A stretch of DNA of 64,000 nt from Nitrincola salilacus (GCF_046271865.1 NZ_CP176580.1:2976001-3040000); one strand, 5' to 3'. Shown: positions 16,942 through 26,614, numbered from the stretch's first letter. Notes: a model not told the origin generated them from the letters alone. Made by a program: numbers and translations.

Positions 16942-17532
16942 ATGCGTACAAAGCTGATCTCTTTATCAATACTGTTAACTGCCATGACACTGACCGCCTG
17001 CAGCGGTGTACCACCTCAGAGGATTGAGCTGCAGCCTCCCATCTCGGCTGTCCCGCGCCTGTCGGAAGCGCCACCGGTATCCGTACATGTTGCCAACCGC
17101 AGCGAGCGCCTTCAGATTGGCACCATCAGCGACCGCATGGGTAACGAGACAACCGTTACACTGTCGCATCAGGCACCTGAACAGCTCCGACAGGCAGTTA
17201 TCCAGGCACTATCCCGCATGCGCGTGCCTGCTCCCGTTGCAGATGCCCGCACCCGGATGACGCTGATCGTGGATGATATTTTCTATCACCTGAGAAGTGA
17301 TGGCATACGTCGTGAACTGGTCGGTACTTTGCGCCTGAGAATCCAGGTGATTGATGGCGTGCACCAGTATGAAGGCAGCTTTGAAGCAACCCATACCGAA
17401 GAGGTTGTACGCACTCCCGATGAGGCGAAGAGTGAGATCTTCGTTAACAACCTGGTGGGAGAAGTCATGAGCAATGCCTTCAATGACCCGCGCCTGTCAG
17501 ATTTTCTGTTGGCACGGGCCAGATCTCAGTAA
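16942..17532 (+). CDS. YajG-family outer-membrane lipoprotein
   Basis: A 196-residue lipoprotein with signal peptide and lipobox LTAC (Cys about residue 20). The rest fits the YajG family in size and pattern (VSVHVANRSERLQIGTISDR near the N-terminus, TMLIVDD-like strand TLIVDDIFYHL, and LVGEVMSNAFNDPRLSDFL at the C-terminus). The function of the family is unknown; it is an envelope protein. It forms a unit with syd, and its 3' end overlaps the convergent msrB by 7 bases. Confidence 0.75.
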   Translation: MRTKLISLSILLTAMTLTACSGVPPQRIELQPPISAVPRLSEAPPVSVHVANRSERLQIGTISDRMGNETTVTLSHQAPEQLRQAVIQALSRMRVPAPVADARTRMTLIVDDIFYHLRSDGIRRELVGTLRLRIQVIDGVHQYEGSFEATHTEEVVRTPDEAKSEIFVNNLVGEVMSNAFNDPRLSDFLLARARSQ

Positions 17533-17921
17533 GGTTTGAAATCCAGTGAAACCGAGTTGACGCAGTAGCGTTGACCGGTCGGCGCCGGGCCATCATCGAA
17601 CAGGTGGCCCAGGTGCCCATCACAGGCTGCGCAAGTGATCTCAACACGAGTCATGCCGTGGGAGTGATCAACATGGCGCGTGATACGGCCCTCATCAATC
17701 GCCTGCCAGAAGCTTGGCCAGCCGCTGCCTGATTCATATTTGTGATCCGCAGCAAACAACTCACTGCCACAACAAGCGCAGGTGTATATGCCAGCCTCAT
17801 CATGATGATAATACTTGCCGGTGAAGGGCCTTTCCGTCCCTTTCTGCCGACAGATCTGATACTGCTCAGGGCTGAGTAAGGCCTGCCACTCCTCATCAGT
17901 CCGAGTTGTTTTCTTGTCCAT
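17526..17921 (-). CDS. msrB: Peptide-methionine (R)-S-oxide reductase
   Basis: Repairs methionine-R-sulfoxide in proteins. The ATG at 17921 has AGGTGA 6 bases upstream and gives 131 residues, normal for MsrB; an in-frame ATG 33 bases further upstream is less likely. The two zinc-binding CxxC pairs (CACC and CAAC), the ESGSGWPSFW motif and the catalytic Cys in RYCVNSVSL are all present. There is no fused MsrA domain. Confidence 0.93.
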   Translation of the reverse strand: MDKKTTRTDEEWQALLSPEQYQICRQKGTERPFTGKYYHHDEAGIYTCACCGSELFAADHKYESGSGWPSFWQAIDEGRITRHVDHSHGMTRVEITCAACDGHLGHLFDDGPAPTGQRYCVNSVSLDFKPY

Positions 17922-18072
17922 TTCATTCACCTGATCTATTAAGCGTTGCAACAATTGAATTCCCTTCGGCGCAGAGCGTATTATAACGCCCTTTTACACT
18001 GCAAGTTCGGCACTCGGCCGATCTGCAGCTCTATACGCCGTTATCGACCACCTGGAGCTCAGGAACAGAACC

Positions 18073-19287
18073 ATGTCTGTCATCCGCAAATCGAACAAAC
18101 TGATCAATGTCTGCTATGACATTCGTGGCCCGGTCCTTCAGGAAGCCAGACGGCTGGAAGAAGAGGGCCACCGAATCCTCAAGCTCAATATCGGTAACCC
18201 GGCGCCCTGGGGCTTCAACGCCCCGGAAGAGATCATTCAGGATGTGATCCACAACCTGCCGGAGTCACAAGGCTACTGCGATTCGAAAGGCCTCTTCTCG
18301 GCCCGCAAGGCGGTGATGCAGGAGTGCCAGCGCAAATCGATCCGCAACGTCGCGCTGGAGGATATCTATATCGGCAACGGCGTGTCTGAACTGATCGTGA
18401 TGTCGATGCAGGGCCTGCTCAACGATAATGACGAGATGCTGATCCCCTCCCCCGACTATCCCTTGTGGACAGCCGCTGTCAGCCTGGCTGGGGGCAATCC
18501 TGTGCACTATGTCTGTGACGAGCAGGCAGGCTGGTTCCCTGATATTGAGGATATTCGCAGCAAGATCACGGAACGCACGCGCGGAATAGTCGTGATCAAC
18601 CCGAACAACCCCACTGGCGCTGTTTACCCGGTCGAGCTACTGCAGCAGATCATCGATCTGGCACGCGAGCATCAGTTGATTATCTTTGCTGATGAGATCT
18701 ATGACAAGATCATATATGACGAGGCTGAACACACATCGCTGGCAGCGCTGGCAGATGATGTGCTGTGCATCACCTTCAATGGTCTGTCCAAATCCTATCG
18801 CGCGGCGGGATTTCGTTCCGGCTGGCTGATCGTCAGCGGCCCCAAGCATAAGGCGCGTGATTATGTCGAAGGGCTGGATATGCTGGCGAACATGCGCCTG
18901 TGTGCCAACGTCCCGGCTCAGCATGCCATACAGACAGCACTGGGTGGCTATCAGAGCATCAATGAGCTGATCGTTCCGGGCGGGCGCCTTTATGATCAGC
19001 GTGAACTGGCCTGGCAGATGCTTAATGAGATTCCCGGCGTCAGCTGCGTAAAACCTCAGGGAGCACTCTACCTCTTCCCGAAGCTGGATCCGGAGATCTA
19101 TCCCATCAAGAACGATGAAAAGATGGCGCTGGATCTGTTGCAGCAGCAGAAGGTATTGATCGTTCAGGGCAGCGGGTTCAATCTGGACGACATGCAGCAC
19201 TTCAGACTGGTCACCCTGCCCTCTACCGATCTGTTGACCGAGGCGATCGAAAGGATTGCAACTTTCCTGAAAAGCTATGAGCAGTAA
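18073..19287 (+). CDS. alaA: Glutamate-pyruvate (alanine) aminotransferase
   Basis: A PLP enzyme that makes alanine from pyruvate and glutamate. The 404 residues match E. coli AlaA (405). Seen: LNIGNPAPWGF near the N-terminus, SPDYPLWTAAVSLAGG, NPNNPTGAVYP (about 178), DEIYDKIIYD (about 212), the PLP lysine in NGLSKSYRAAGFRSGW (about 238), and the terminal RLVTLPS. It appears monocistronic. The lack of flanking biosynthesis genes is normal for alaA. Confidence 0.92.
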   Translation: MSVIRKSNKLINVCYDIRGPVLQEARRLEEEGHRILKLNIGNPAPWGFNAPEEIIQDVIHNLPESQGYCDSKGLFSARKAVMQECQRKSIRNVALEDIYIGNGVSELIVMSMQGLLNDNDEMLIPSPDYPLWTAAVSLAGGNPVHYVCDEQAGWFPDIEDIRSKITERTRGIVVINPNNPTGAVYPVELLQQIIDLAREHQLIIFADEIYDKIIYDEAEHTSLAALADDVLCITFNGLSKSYRAAGFRSGWLIVSGPKHKARDYVEGLDMLANMRLCANVPAQHAIQTALGGYQSINELIVPGGRLYDQRELAWQMLNEIPGVSCVKPQGALYLFPKLDPEIYPIKNDEKMALDLLQQQKVLIVQGSGFNLDDMQHFRLVTLPSTDLLTEAIERIATFLKSYEQ

Positions 19288-19382
19288 TTGCTTATCGCTT
19301 TTGAATCATCGTTGTAAGGCAAGCGACATCGTTGTAGCCTACACTGAATCTGTGTAACAACATTACTGGGAACGGATTGAAT

Positions 19383-19751
19383 ATGTTTATAAAAATCAAG
19401 AAGAACTGCGGTATCTTAATGGAGCACAACGGAATCGATAAGCGCCACATCGTTCCGGTTACATCTAACTTTCTGCTCAATCTGGATCAGGTAGCTGAGG
19501 CGTCTTTCTACACGTTGAAAGAGGAAAAAACGCGTCTGGATCTGGATGGTCACCGAGTGGTTCTGGATGAACATACCAGCGTTGTCCATCTGCAGATGAG
19601 CTACATGTATGCCTTCTACACTGAAAACAAAAATGGCAAACAGGGGCGCATGGCTGAGCGCCAGTATTACAAGCTATTCTTCAAGCCTGAAAACATCGGA
19701 GCTTATGAGGAACTGCGGGGAGTAATCGAAACTCAGGTGGCCAATCTCTGA
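19383..19751 (+). CDS. Conserved-looking small protein of unknown function
   Basis: The product is 122 residues from the ATG at 19383; a TTG two codons earlier is less likely. It is soluble, with no signal peptide or transmembrane helix. It has mixed charge, with a Tyr-rich segment (SYMYAFYTENKNGKQ) and a C-terminal FFKPENIGAYEELRGVIE helix. I do not recognise a family. It is alone between alaA and the convergent exonuclease gene; codon use looks native. Nothing nearby suggests a role. Confidence 0.65.
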   Translation: MFIKIKKNCGILMEHNGIDKRHIVPVTSNFLLNLDQVAEASFYTLKEEKTRLDLDGHRVVLDEHTSVVHLQMSYMYAFYTENKNGKQGRMAERQYYKLFFKPENIGAYEELRGVIETQVANL

Positions 19752-19776
19752 GGCCGCCTGCAGATCAGGCACCTGG

Positions 19777-20259
19777 TCAGGTGTCTGATCTGAGTATTTT
19801 CATTACCAACCGATACAGGTCCTCAGCATCCGCAAGCGCGCGGTGGCGGCGCATTGCACCTTCTGCCTCATGTGTAAAACGCGCTATCTGTGTGGCATCC
19901 AGAATGGCATCCAGACCTTCAACTCGAAAGGATGGCTCGCATCGACAAGCTACATACAACCTGTCCAGCCAGAAGCGGTCATAACTCGGCGCATCCGTGA
20001 CAACGATACACCCCTGCAGATGCTGATTAAGGCGTTTACAGGCAGCCTGGGCACTGATCCCCTCACGCACCAGGTCATCATGATCAATGCCATGCACCTC
20101 TTCTGCATGTTCATCCCAGTAGCGCCAACTCGCGACACTTTTCGGATTGATCAGAAAGTTATCCTGCCGTTCACCATCAGCCGCGATCCATGCAGCCTCG
20201 ATCGGGTAAGAAGCCTCACCCAGTCCACTCGCCTCCAGATCCATGAAAACCAGATTCAC
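19777..20259 (-). CDS. DEDDh-family 3'-5' exonuclease
   Basis: A 160-residue single-domain protein of the DnaQ/RNase T superfamily. Exo I DLEASGL near the N-terminus gives the first Asp and Glu, Exo II is near VVTDAPSYDRFWLDRL (Asp at about 94-96), and Exo III reads HRALADAEDLYRL with the catalytic His and Asp. It is shorter than RNase T (about 215) and close to stand-alone exonuclease-domain proteins. The substrate, DNA or RNA, is not known. Divergent from htpX with 95 bases between. Confidence 0.85.
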   Translation of the reverse strand: MNLVFMDLEASGLGEASYPIEAAWIAADGERQDNFLINPKSVASWRYWDEHAEEVHGIDHDDLVREGISAQAACKRLNQHLQGCIVVTDAPSYDRFWLDRLYVACRCEPSFRVEGLDAILDATQIARFTHEAEGAMRRHRALADAEDLYRLVMKILRSDT

Positions 20260-20354
20260 TCAGCACTCCAAAACATTATTCTTCCCCTTGAAACCAAACA
20301 ACATTACCCTCATCTAATCACCAACTCCAACCTAACTGGAAAGAATCGACAATC

Positions 20355-21242
20355 ATGAGAATACTGCTTTTTCTTGCCACCAACCTGGCTGTTATTCTGG
20401 TCGCCAGTATAACCCTCAGAATACTGGGTGTAGAGAACTACTTGGCTGGTACTGGTCTGAATCTGGGCTCTTTGTTGATTTTCTGCGGCGTATTCGGCTT
20501 TGCTGGCTCCCTGATCTCTCTGCTGCTGTCAAAGACCATGGCAAAGATGGCAACAAAAACCCAGATCATCGAAAAACCACGTAATGCAGATGAGCGCTGG
20601 CTGCTCGATACAGTCGCTGAGCTGTCACAGAAAGCTGGTATCAAGATGCCTGAGGTGGGCATTTTCCCTGCCCAGCAGTCCAACGCCTTCGCCACCGGCT
20701 GGAACAGGAATGACGCGCTGGTAGCTGTAAGCTCCGGCCTGCTGCAGCGCTTTCGCCCTGAAGAGGTCAAAGCGGTACTTGCGCATGAGATCGGCCACGT
20801 TGCCAATGGCGACATGGTTACTCTGGCCCTGATTCAGGGTGTGGTGAACACCTTTGTCATGTTCTTTGCCCGTATTGCCGCCTATGCGGTGGACAACTTC
20901 CTGCGCCGTGGCGAAGGTAGTGGTGGACGTGGGTTCAGCTACTACATCACGGTGTTTGTATTCGAGATCATCTTCGGTATAGCAGCCTCAACCATCGTTG
21001 CCTGGTTCTCACGCAAGCGTGAGTATCGTGCCGATGAAGCCGGCGCACTACTGGCCAGCCCTGCCGCCATGATCGGTGCCCTGCAACGCCTCAAGGCCGA
21101 GGCCGGTATGCCAGATCAGATGCCGGATCAGTTGACTGCCTTCGGTATCAACAGTGGTATCAAGCAAGGCTTCATGAAGCTGATCGCGACTCACCCTCCA
21201 CTGGATGATCGTATTGCTGCGCTGCAGCAGTTCAGAAAGTAG
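20355..21242 (+). CDS. htpX: Membrane protease HtpX
   Basis: An inner-membrane zinc metalloprotease for quality control of membrane proteins. The 295 residues match the family (about 290). Two N-terminal helices (about 5-25 and 35-55) are followed by the M48 catalytic motif HEIGH (about residue 140), two further helices (VVNTFVMFFARIAAYAV and YYITVFVFEIIFGIAAST), and the third zinc ligand in EYRADEAGA (about 222). It is usually induced by envelope stress through Cpx; no such site was recognised here. Confidence 0.93.
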   Translation: MRILLFLATNLAVILVASITLRILGVENYLAGTGLNLGSLLIFCGVFGFAGSLISLLLSKTMAKMATKTQIIEKPRNADERWLLDTVAELSQKAGIKMPEVGIFPAQQSNAFATGWNRNDALVAVSSGLLQRFRPEEVKAVLAHEIGHVANGDMVTLALIQGVVNTFVMFFARIAAYAVDNFLRRGEGSGGRGFSYYITVFVFEIIFGIAASTIVAWFSRKREYRADEAGALLASPAAMIGALQRLKAEAGMPDQMPDQLTAFGINSGIKQGFMKLIATHPPLDDRIAALQQFRK

Positions 21243-21308
21243 CTCAGAACGCTATACTGTAAGTGATACAGTACATCCGGACTCTTAAAATAAATAACGG
21301 ATGGTTAT

Positions 21309-22103
21309 ATGCATTTTTTCAGACAGGCTATCTTCCATTTAATCATCTGGGGATTCAGCAGTGCTCTTCAGGCAGCCCAACCTGAAGAGCTTACATTCTG
21401 TCACGAGGATCAGGATTCGTTTCCCTGGGTCATGAAGGATGGAACCGGGCTTAATCTGGAAATGATGAGACTGCTTGAAAGAGAGCTGGAGATACGGATT
21501 CATCTTGTTGCCTTGCCATGGCCAAGGTGTATGTCATTTCTGCAGAGCAATCCCAATATCGACGGTGCCTTTGCGTCGAGCTTTCGTCCCGAGCGTCTGA
21601 CAGTTGGGCGCTACCCTGTTACCTCTGAGGGCGAGCTAGACAGCTCACTCCGACTACATATCTCGGGCTACTCACTCTATCGCAGAAAAGGTACTGATGT
21701 GGACTGGGATGGAGAGCAGTTCATTGGCCTCAATGGATCCATAGATACTCAATCCGGCTTTTCAATTATCGACCTGCTCAACCAACATGGCCTGAGCATT
21801 GATGCCGGCTCCAATAACCCTGAGGCAGTACTCTTTAAACTGGCTACCGGCCGCACCCAGGCTGCAGCCTTACAGACATTTCGTGGAGACAATCTTTTAT
21901 CATCCAATCCCGACATAGCCAGATACGTTGAAAAAACAGCCATCCCACTGGAAGAAAAGCCATACTATCTGATGCTATCTTTCGGGATGCTGGATACTTT
22001 CCCTGAGTTCTCGCAAAAAATCTGGAAAACAATGGCCGAGATACGAGAATCCGAGGAGTTTCAGCTCATAGAGCATGATTATCTTCAGCAGTATGCGGAA
22101 TAA
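21309..22103 (+). CDS. Family 3 periplasmic substrate-binding protein
   Basis: A 264-residue exported protein (signal peptide about 1-22). It has the pattern of solute-binding family 3 (ELTFCHEDQDSFPWVM at the N-terminus, GLNLEMMRLLERELEI, ALPWPRCMSFLQ). Such stand-alone members with no ABC genes beside them are frequent in marine gammaproteobacteria and may act in sensing or binding amino-acid-like ligands. The ligand is unknown. It is convergent with the DUF3135-like gene. Confidence 0.78.
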   Translation: MHFFRQAIFHLIIWGFSSALQAAQPEELTFCHEDQDSFPWVMKDGTGLNLEMMRLLERELEIRIHLVALPWPRCMSFLQSNPNIDGAFASSFRPERLTVGRYPVTSEGELDSSLRLHISGYSLYRRKGTDVDWDGEQFIGLNGSIDTQSGFSIIDLLNQHGLSIDAGSNNPEAVLFKLATGRTQAAALQTFRGDNLLSSNPDIARYVEKTAIPLEEKPYYLMLSFGMLDTFPEFSQKIWKTMAEIRESEEFQLIEHDYLQQYAE

Positions 22104-22111
22104 AGACATAC

Positions 22112-22549
22112 TTACCTACAAGGTGAGCAGGATAGTTTTTGCTGTCTGTAGTCTGACAGAGAGACAACAGTTGCACCTCCCGTGTGAGAGTCTGGCGACG
22201 TGACAGCCTCACCATCCAGGCCAGTACTCGACGTGGCCACCTTTGAAAAACTTTTCAGCAAATCAGACATCATCCAGAACCGTTCATGCATCATATTGGA
22301 AAAGCGGATACATAAACCAAGCGAGTTTTTACAACGCACACGCTCTGCATCAATCCGGAACACCAGTCGTTCCAGAACAGGCTTTCGCGCCGGTGCTGTT
22401 CTACGCATCACTTCATCTGTCAATTGCAGTCTCAAGGCCTCCAGCTTTTCTGGATGGTTGCGATGCATATCCCGCATTTCATCAAAACAGGGTAAAGGTG
22501 TATGACAATGTATACCACTACCTTCTTCCGGACTCATATGATCAGACAC
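22112..22549 (-). CDS. DUF3135-like cytoplasmic protein
   Basis: The 145-residue product has a GTG start at 22549; an ATG at 22537 is the alternative. The segment LPCFDEMRDMHRNHPEKLEALRLQL resembles the short DUF3135 family, which begins with a FDE...NPE.FE.L pattern; the assignment is tentative. The C-terminus is Ser/Thr-rich with a VVSLSDYRQQKL end. It starts almost directly after the stop of the upstream membrane-protein gene, so the two are probably cotranscribed. Confidence 0.55.
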   Translation of the reverse strand: MSDHMSPEEGSGIHCHTPLPCFDEMRDMHRNHPEKLEALRLQLTDEVMRRTAPARKPVLERLVFRIDAERVRCKNSLGLCIRFSNMMHERFWMMSDLLKSFSKVATSSTGLDGEAVTSPDSHTGGATVVSLSDYRQQKLSCSPCR

Positions 22550-22551
22550 AC

Positions 22552-23127
22552 TTAATATTCCCGACGAATATAATACAATTTTATTAATATATAATTAGCA
22601 ACAACACTAATAATGGATAGTGGAATAATCAGCACCAAATACCGCATCAAGTCTAACTGATGTGCATATCCTAATGATGCATAAACGACAGGCAAGCCAA
22701 CTATGATAGCCATCATATTAATATTAGTCGTAAGACTGAACCCCATCATCATAAGAGGCGGCATCAGAACAAATAATATAAATCCTACTAAACCATACTC
22801 CACATTCACGTCAAGCTGATTAAGAACGTTAATATAGCCAACTTCCCAGCTCAAAATTGTTATTGCCGCACAAAAAAATGTGACACTGTAGTTCCACTTA
22901 CACTTCAGAGCTATTAAATAAGGTAACGTCATAGCAAGAATAGCAATAGGCCACCATAGTACTTTTTCGGCACCAGCAGAGCCCCAGACATAATCCAATA
23001 TCCATATGGAAACACCAAAATCTGCAATAATCAGCGTTGTGAAAATACTATTTTCACGATAATAGGAAAACTGATACTCTTGATAGGAGGCGAGTCCAGA
23101 ATACTGTCTATTATCGATACCTTCCAT
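22552..23127 (-). CDS. Six-helix membrane protein, possibly the truncated sensor half of a signalling protein
   Basis: The product is 191 residues from the ATG at 23127 (AAGAG 8 bases upstream), with about six transmembrane segments spread over residues 25-185 and almost no soluble part. It ends at YYIRREY immediately after the last helix. MASE-type membrane sensors of GGDEF proteins run on from just such a basic linker into the catalytic domain, which is absent here. It may be a truncated cyclase sensor, or a complete small membrane protein. The gene is AT-rich compared with its neighbours, a sign of transfer or relaxed selection. Confidence 0.5.
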   Translation of the reverse strand: MEGIDNRQYSGLASYQEYQFSYYRENSIFTTLIIADFGVSIWILDYVWGSAGAEKVLWWPIAILAMTLPYLIALKCKWNYSVTFFCAAITILSWEVGYINVLNQLDVNVEYGLVGFILFVLMPPLMMMGFSLTTNINMMAIIVGLPVVYASLGYAHQLDLMRYLVLIIPLSIISVVANYILIKLYYIRREY

Positions 23128-23363
23128 TTGAAAGCTCTTCTTCCATACAGTATTAAAAGTACACAAAGTGAGCCAGGCGGCACAGCTTAATGCCGACAGA
23201 TATATTGACTCTTAATATATAAGGAACAATTGCTCGCCGCTATCCAGAATCCACTGAAAGCACTGTAAGGATATCCCTACAGGCATTTACTTAATCATGT
23301 CGTCCGATGCCTGGTCTGCCTTCTGGTACAATATCAACTGGCATATAAATCGTACTGATCAGA

Positions 23364-23996
23364 TCAGACCGAAAGCCCTTTCTCAATAGCATAATGAATC
23401 AGATCAGCAGTACTACCCAACTCCATTTTTTTCATCAACCTTGCCTTGTGGGTACTGACCGTTTTGCTGCTGATGGCCAGCTTTTCGCCAATATCGTTTA
23501 TACTTAACCCATTGGCCAGTAAGCGTAGAATCTGCATTTCGCGACTGCTGAGAAGATGATGCGGATCTGTGTCAGCATCACCCAGAGATGTAAAGGCAAT
23601 CCGCTCGGCCATATCAGGATTGAGAAAGCGCCCACCGGAAGCCACTTTTCGCACTGCATGCAACAGTACATCAGGATCACTGTCCTTTGTGAGGTACCCG
23701 GCTGCACCGGCTTTCAACTTTCGGCGGGCGATCTGTGGCTCATTATGCATGCTGAGCACCAATATCGGCAGATCGGGATAGCGATCGTGGACTCTACGAA
23801 CCAGCGCCTCTCCACTCAACCCCGGCATGGACACATCCAGCAGCAAAAGATCAAACTCCTTCTCATGCAATATCCGTATAACCTCGCCACCAGAAGATGC
23901 CTCACCAGCAACAACAATATCATCGGTATCACCAAACAGCTGCTTCAGCCCTTCACGCACAATCATATGATCATCAGCGATCAGCAATCTGACCAT
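23364..23996 (-). CDS. NarL/LuxR-family response regulator
   Basis: A 210-residue two-domain regulator. The receiver domain (about 1-120) has the acidic pair DD near residue 8-9, the phosphoacceptor Asp in LLLLDVSMPG (about 54), and the Lys of GYLTKDSDP (about 104). A LuxR-type HTH (about 145-205) reads LSSREMQILRLLANGLSINDIGEKL. It resembles UvrY/GacA-type regulators. Its start overlaps the 3' end of the mechanosensitive channel gene by 16 bases, so the two are coupled. No partner histidine kinase is nearby. Confidence 0.88.
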   Translation of the reverse strand: MVRLLIADDHMIVREGLKQLFGDTDDIVVAGEASSGGEVIRILHEKEFDLLLLDVSMPGLSGEALVRRVHDRYPDLPILVLSMHNEPQIARRKLKAGAAGYLTKDSDPDVLLHAVRKVASGGRFLNPDMAERIAFTSLGDADTDPHHLLSSREMQILRLLANGLSINDIGEKLAISSKTVSTHKARLMKKMELGSTADLIHYAIEKGLSV

Positions 23997-26614
23997 TCTT
24001 CACTCCCTACTTGGTCGACGGGTTTGCGTATATCAGATGAACCTGTCACTGAATCTGACTGCCTGCATACCAGCTTTTCAAGCCCCTCTGAATTACGCAG
24101 ATGGATATCCAACTGCTTGAAGGAGATCTCGATTCCAGCCTTATTGAACTCACTATCGATATATCGGTTGATCTCATCAATCGCCGGGTTGCGATCATAT
24201 AGCTCCTTCACGTGAATACGCAGCTCATGATCCAATGTGCTGTCACCAAAGCTCAGAAACAGCACCTGAGGTTCCGGATCACTCAGCACGCGATCATTGA
24301 TCCGCGCCGCTTCAAGCAGTATCTCACGGGTGCGCTCAAGGTCAGAACCGTAGGCAACACCAACTTTGACCACAACACGTGTCACCGTGTCGGTCAATGA
24401 CCAGTTGATCAATTGCCCAGTGACAAACGTCTTGTTGGGAACAATGATATCCTTGCGGTCAAAGTCTGTGATGGTGGTGGCTCGGATACGAATCTGTCGT
24501 ACACGCCCCGAGAAATTATCCAGTGTGACCACATCACCGATTCTGATAGGACGCTCGAAAAGGATAATCAGGCCTGATACAAAATTGGCAAAGATCTCCT
24601 GCAAACCGAAACCCAACCCCACACTGAGCGCCGCCACCAGCCACTGCAGCTTATCCCAACTGACCCCAAGCGACGAAAGTGCAAACACCAGCCCGATCGC
24701 TGTGATGGTGTAGTTCATCAGCGTTGTGATCGCATAGGCACTTCCTTGCTGCAGGTTGAGCCGCGACAGAATAAGCATCTCAAGCAATCCCGGAAGGTTA
24801 CCGGCCAGAAAAATGGTAAAACCAATGATGAACAGAAAGGTCAGAAAATCACTCAGGCTGATCGGCAAGGGAGAATCGCTACTGCCATATTCCCACAGCA
24901 CCATATTATCAAGATAATGGAAAGTGCTCAGCAGATCGTACCAGACTGAATAAGTGACAACTCCGAACGCCAACAGCAGCGCAAATCGTCCCAGGCGTAA
25001 TGTCTGATTGCGTACCTGCTCAATATCCAGATGTGGAAGCGCTTCCAAATCAGGATCGTTGTTACTCTCACCCTCACTGGCAGCAGCCTGTTTCTGGGCC
25101 ATCTCACGCGCCTTCATCATGCTTTGATGGCGCAATCGCTCCGTGCCTAACTCTATGCCCCGCATGATTACAGCCTCGGCAATCACCCAGCCAGTCAAGA
25201 GATAGAAGGTTGCCAGCACGCGTCCAGTCAGCTTAAGGCTGGTATAGTAGTAGCCCATCAGCGTCATTATCACCAGCGCCAGTGGCAGCAGCACCAGCAC
25301 AATCATCACCAGCCAGTGGATGCCCTGTGAGTTATAGATCAGGGGCAAGCGTCTTAGCAGACGGAAGAACAGCCACGAGATGGTCGTAAAACTGACGATC
25401 AACACCAGCATACCGATCACATCCCGGTTCAGCGACAGGGTTTGCTGTTCGGCGAGTGCCAGAACAAAGCTGGTGGGCAACAAAACCCAGATGAACTTCT
25501 TCAAAAACCAGATCAATTCTCGCCTTTGCTGATCAGACCATCCGAAGTGATGTTCTGCAATGCGACTGCCTCCCACTATCTGACCCATAAAGCGCACCAC
25601 AAACCAGCTCAAGGCTATGGCGATCAAGCCTTGCCCCAGCCCCGGCACACCCGAATCTGCCGATTGAAACATCAACACCCCGGCGGCACTGAGCAGCAGT
25701 GGTCCCGGCAGCACGCGGGCAGCAACAGCCATAAGCGCCTGAGGGGTCAACCAGGGGTTCGGTGGCGGGAGCGGGACTGCCTCTGCTATGGCAATAAAGC
25801 TGTAATAGCGTTGTTGGGTATAGTTCCTGAACAGCTGATCTATCTCTGAGATACGGTAACGCAATCGTTCCCGCCCGAACCAGCAGAAAAATGCCAACAA
25901 CAATAACAGCGTGGCTCCAGCCACCTGCTCCAGGGGATGCTTCAAGTCAGGCCGGACACTGATCTGTGTCACCAACTCTTTGACCTGTATAGCAGCGCTC
26001 TTGGGAAGTAAGAGAAACCAGCTCAGATTCAATGGTCGATTGCTGGGAATCCAGAACAGGCTTTCATCCAGCCGCATGCGTACGCGCTCACTGGAGATGA
26101 TCAGGTCGCGCTGTTCCTGCTGCAACTCAACGGAGGTGCTCAGCGTTCGGTCGATGACCTCTTGCAACTGCAAAAGCTCAGCAGAGTCGCGGGTACGAGA
26201 TTCACGATTGGTGCGCCGCTGCTGTGCCACTTCAAATTGCTGCAGTCGCAGCCCTGCAATAAAATCAGATAACTCAGGATCCCTGATCGGCTGAGGCAGT
26301 CCGAGGCGCTGCTCCTGCAGCACACGGTAGATCAAAAAACTGCCCTGCAAGGCGGAAAGGTATTCGTTGAGGGTTTCTTCACTGGTGCTCAACCGGTGCT
26401 GCTGAGCTCTAACCTCTTGCAGACGCTCTGTCAATTCCTGATGCTTAGCTGTCAGCTCCGAGACCCTTTGCTGTAACAACTCTCGGGCATCTGGCTCAAA
26501 CTGGCGAACAGGATCTGTCTGAGCAAAGCCGAACGGCAGGCTAAGGCTCAGTAACACCAGCAGTGTCAGATGAAGAGTCCAGCGGATTGAAACAGAAGGT
26601 AAAAGCACTTTCAT
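23981..26614 (-). CDS. Large MscS-family mechanosensitive channel
   Basis: The ATG at 26614 places a signal peptide directly at the start (LHLTLLVLLSLSLPFGFA); a GTG 39 bases upstream has a poorly spaced ribosome site. The 877-residue product has a periplasmic coiled-coil region (about 40-150, Gln/Glu/Leu-rich), several transmembrane helices (about 215-640), and the MscS core. The core shows the pore-lining Gly/Ala helix WLVAALSVGLGFGLQEIFANFVSGLIIL and the following ERPIRIGDVV (about 700-735), then the alpha-beta cytoplasmic domain. Size and layout fit the MscK/YjeP/YbiO type. It protects against hypo-osmotic shock; its overlap with a response regulator gene is unusual. Confidence 0.88.
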   Translation of the reverse strand: MKVLLPSVSIRWTLHLTLLVLLSLSLPFGFAQTDPVRQFEPDARELLQQRVSELTAKHQELTERLQEVRAQQHRLSTSEETLNEYLSALQGSFLIYRVLQEQRLGLPQPIRDPELSDFIAGLRLQQFEVAQQRRTNRESRTRDSAELLQLQEVIDRTLSTSVELQQEQRDLIISSERVRMRLDESLFWIPSNRPLNLSWFLLLPKSAAIQVKELVTQISVRPDLKHPLEQVAGATLLLLLAFFCWFGRERLRYRISEIDQLFRNYTQQRYYSFIAIAEAVPLPPPNPWLTPQALMAVAARVLPGPLLLSAAGVLMFQSADSGVPGLGQGLIAIALSWFVVRFMGQIVGGSRIAEHHFGWSDQQRRELIWFLKKFIWVLLPTSFVLALAEQQTLSLNRDVIGMLVLIVSFTTISWLFFRLLRRLPLIYNSQGIHWLVMIVLVLLPLALVIMTLMGYYYTSLKLTGRVLATFYLLTGWVIAEAVIMRGIELGTERLRHQSMMKAREMAQKQAAASEGESNNDPDLEALPHLDIEQVRNQTLRLGRFALLLAFGVVTYSVWYDLLSTFHYLDNMVLWEYGSSDSPLPISLSDFLTFLFIIGFTIFLAGNLPGLLEMLILSRLNLQQGSAYAITTLMNYTITAIGLVFALSSLGVSWDKLQWLVAALSVGLGFGLQEIFANFVSGLIILFERPIRIGDVVTLDNFSGRVRQIRIRATTITDFDRKDIIVPNKTFVTGQLINWSLTDTVTRVVVKVGVAYGSDLERTREILLEAARINDRVLSDPEPQVLFLSFGDSTLDHELRIHVKELYDRNPAIDEINRYIDSEFNKAGIEISFKQLDIHLRNSEGLEKLVCRQSDSVTGSSDIRKPVDQVGSEEWSDC

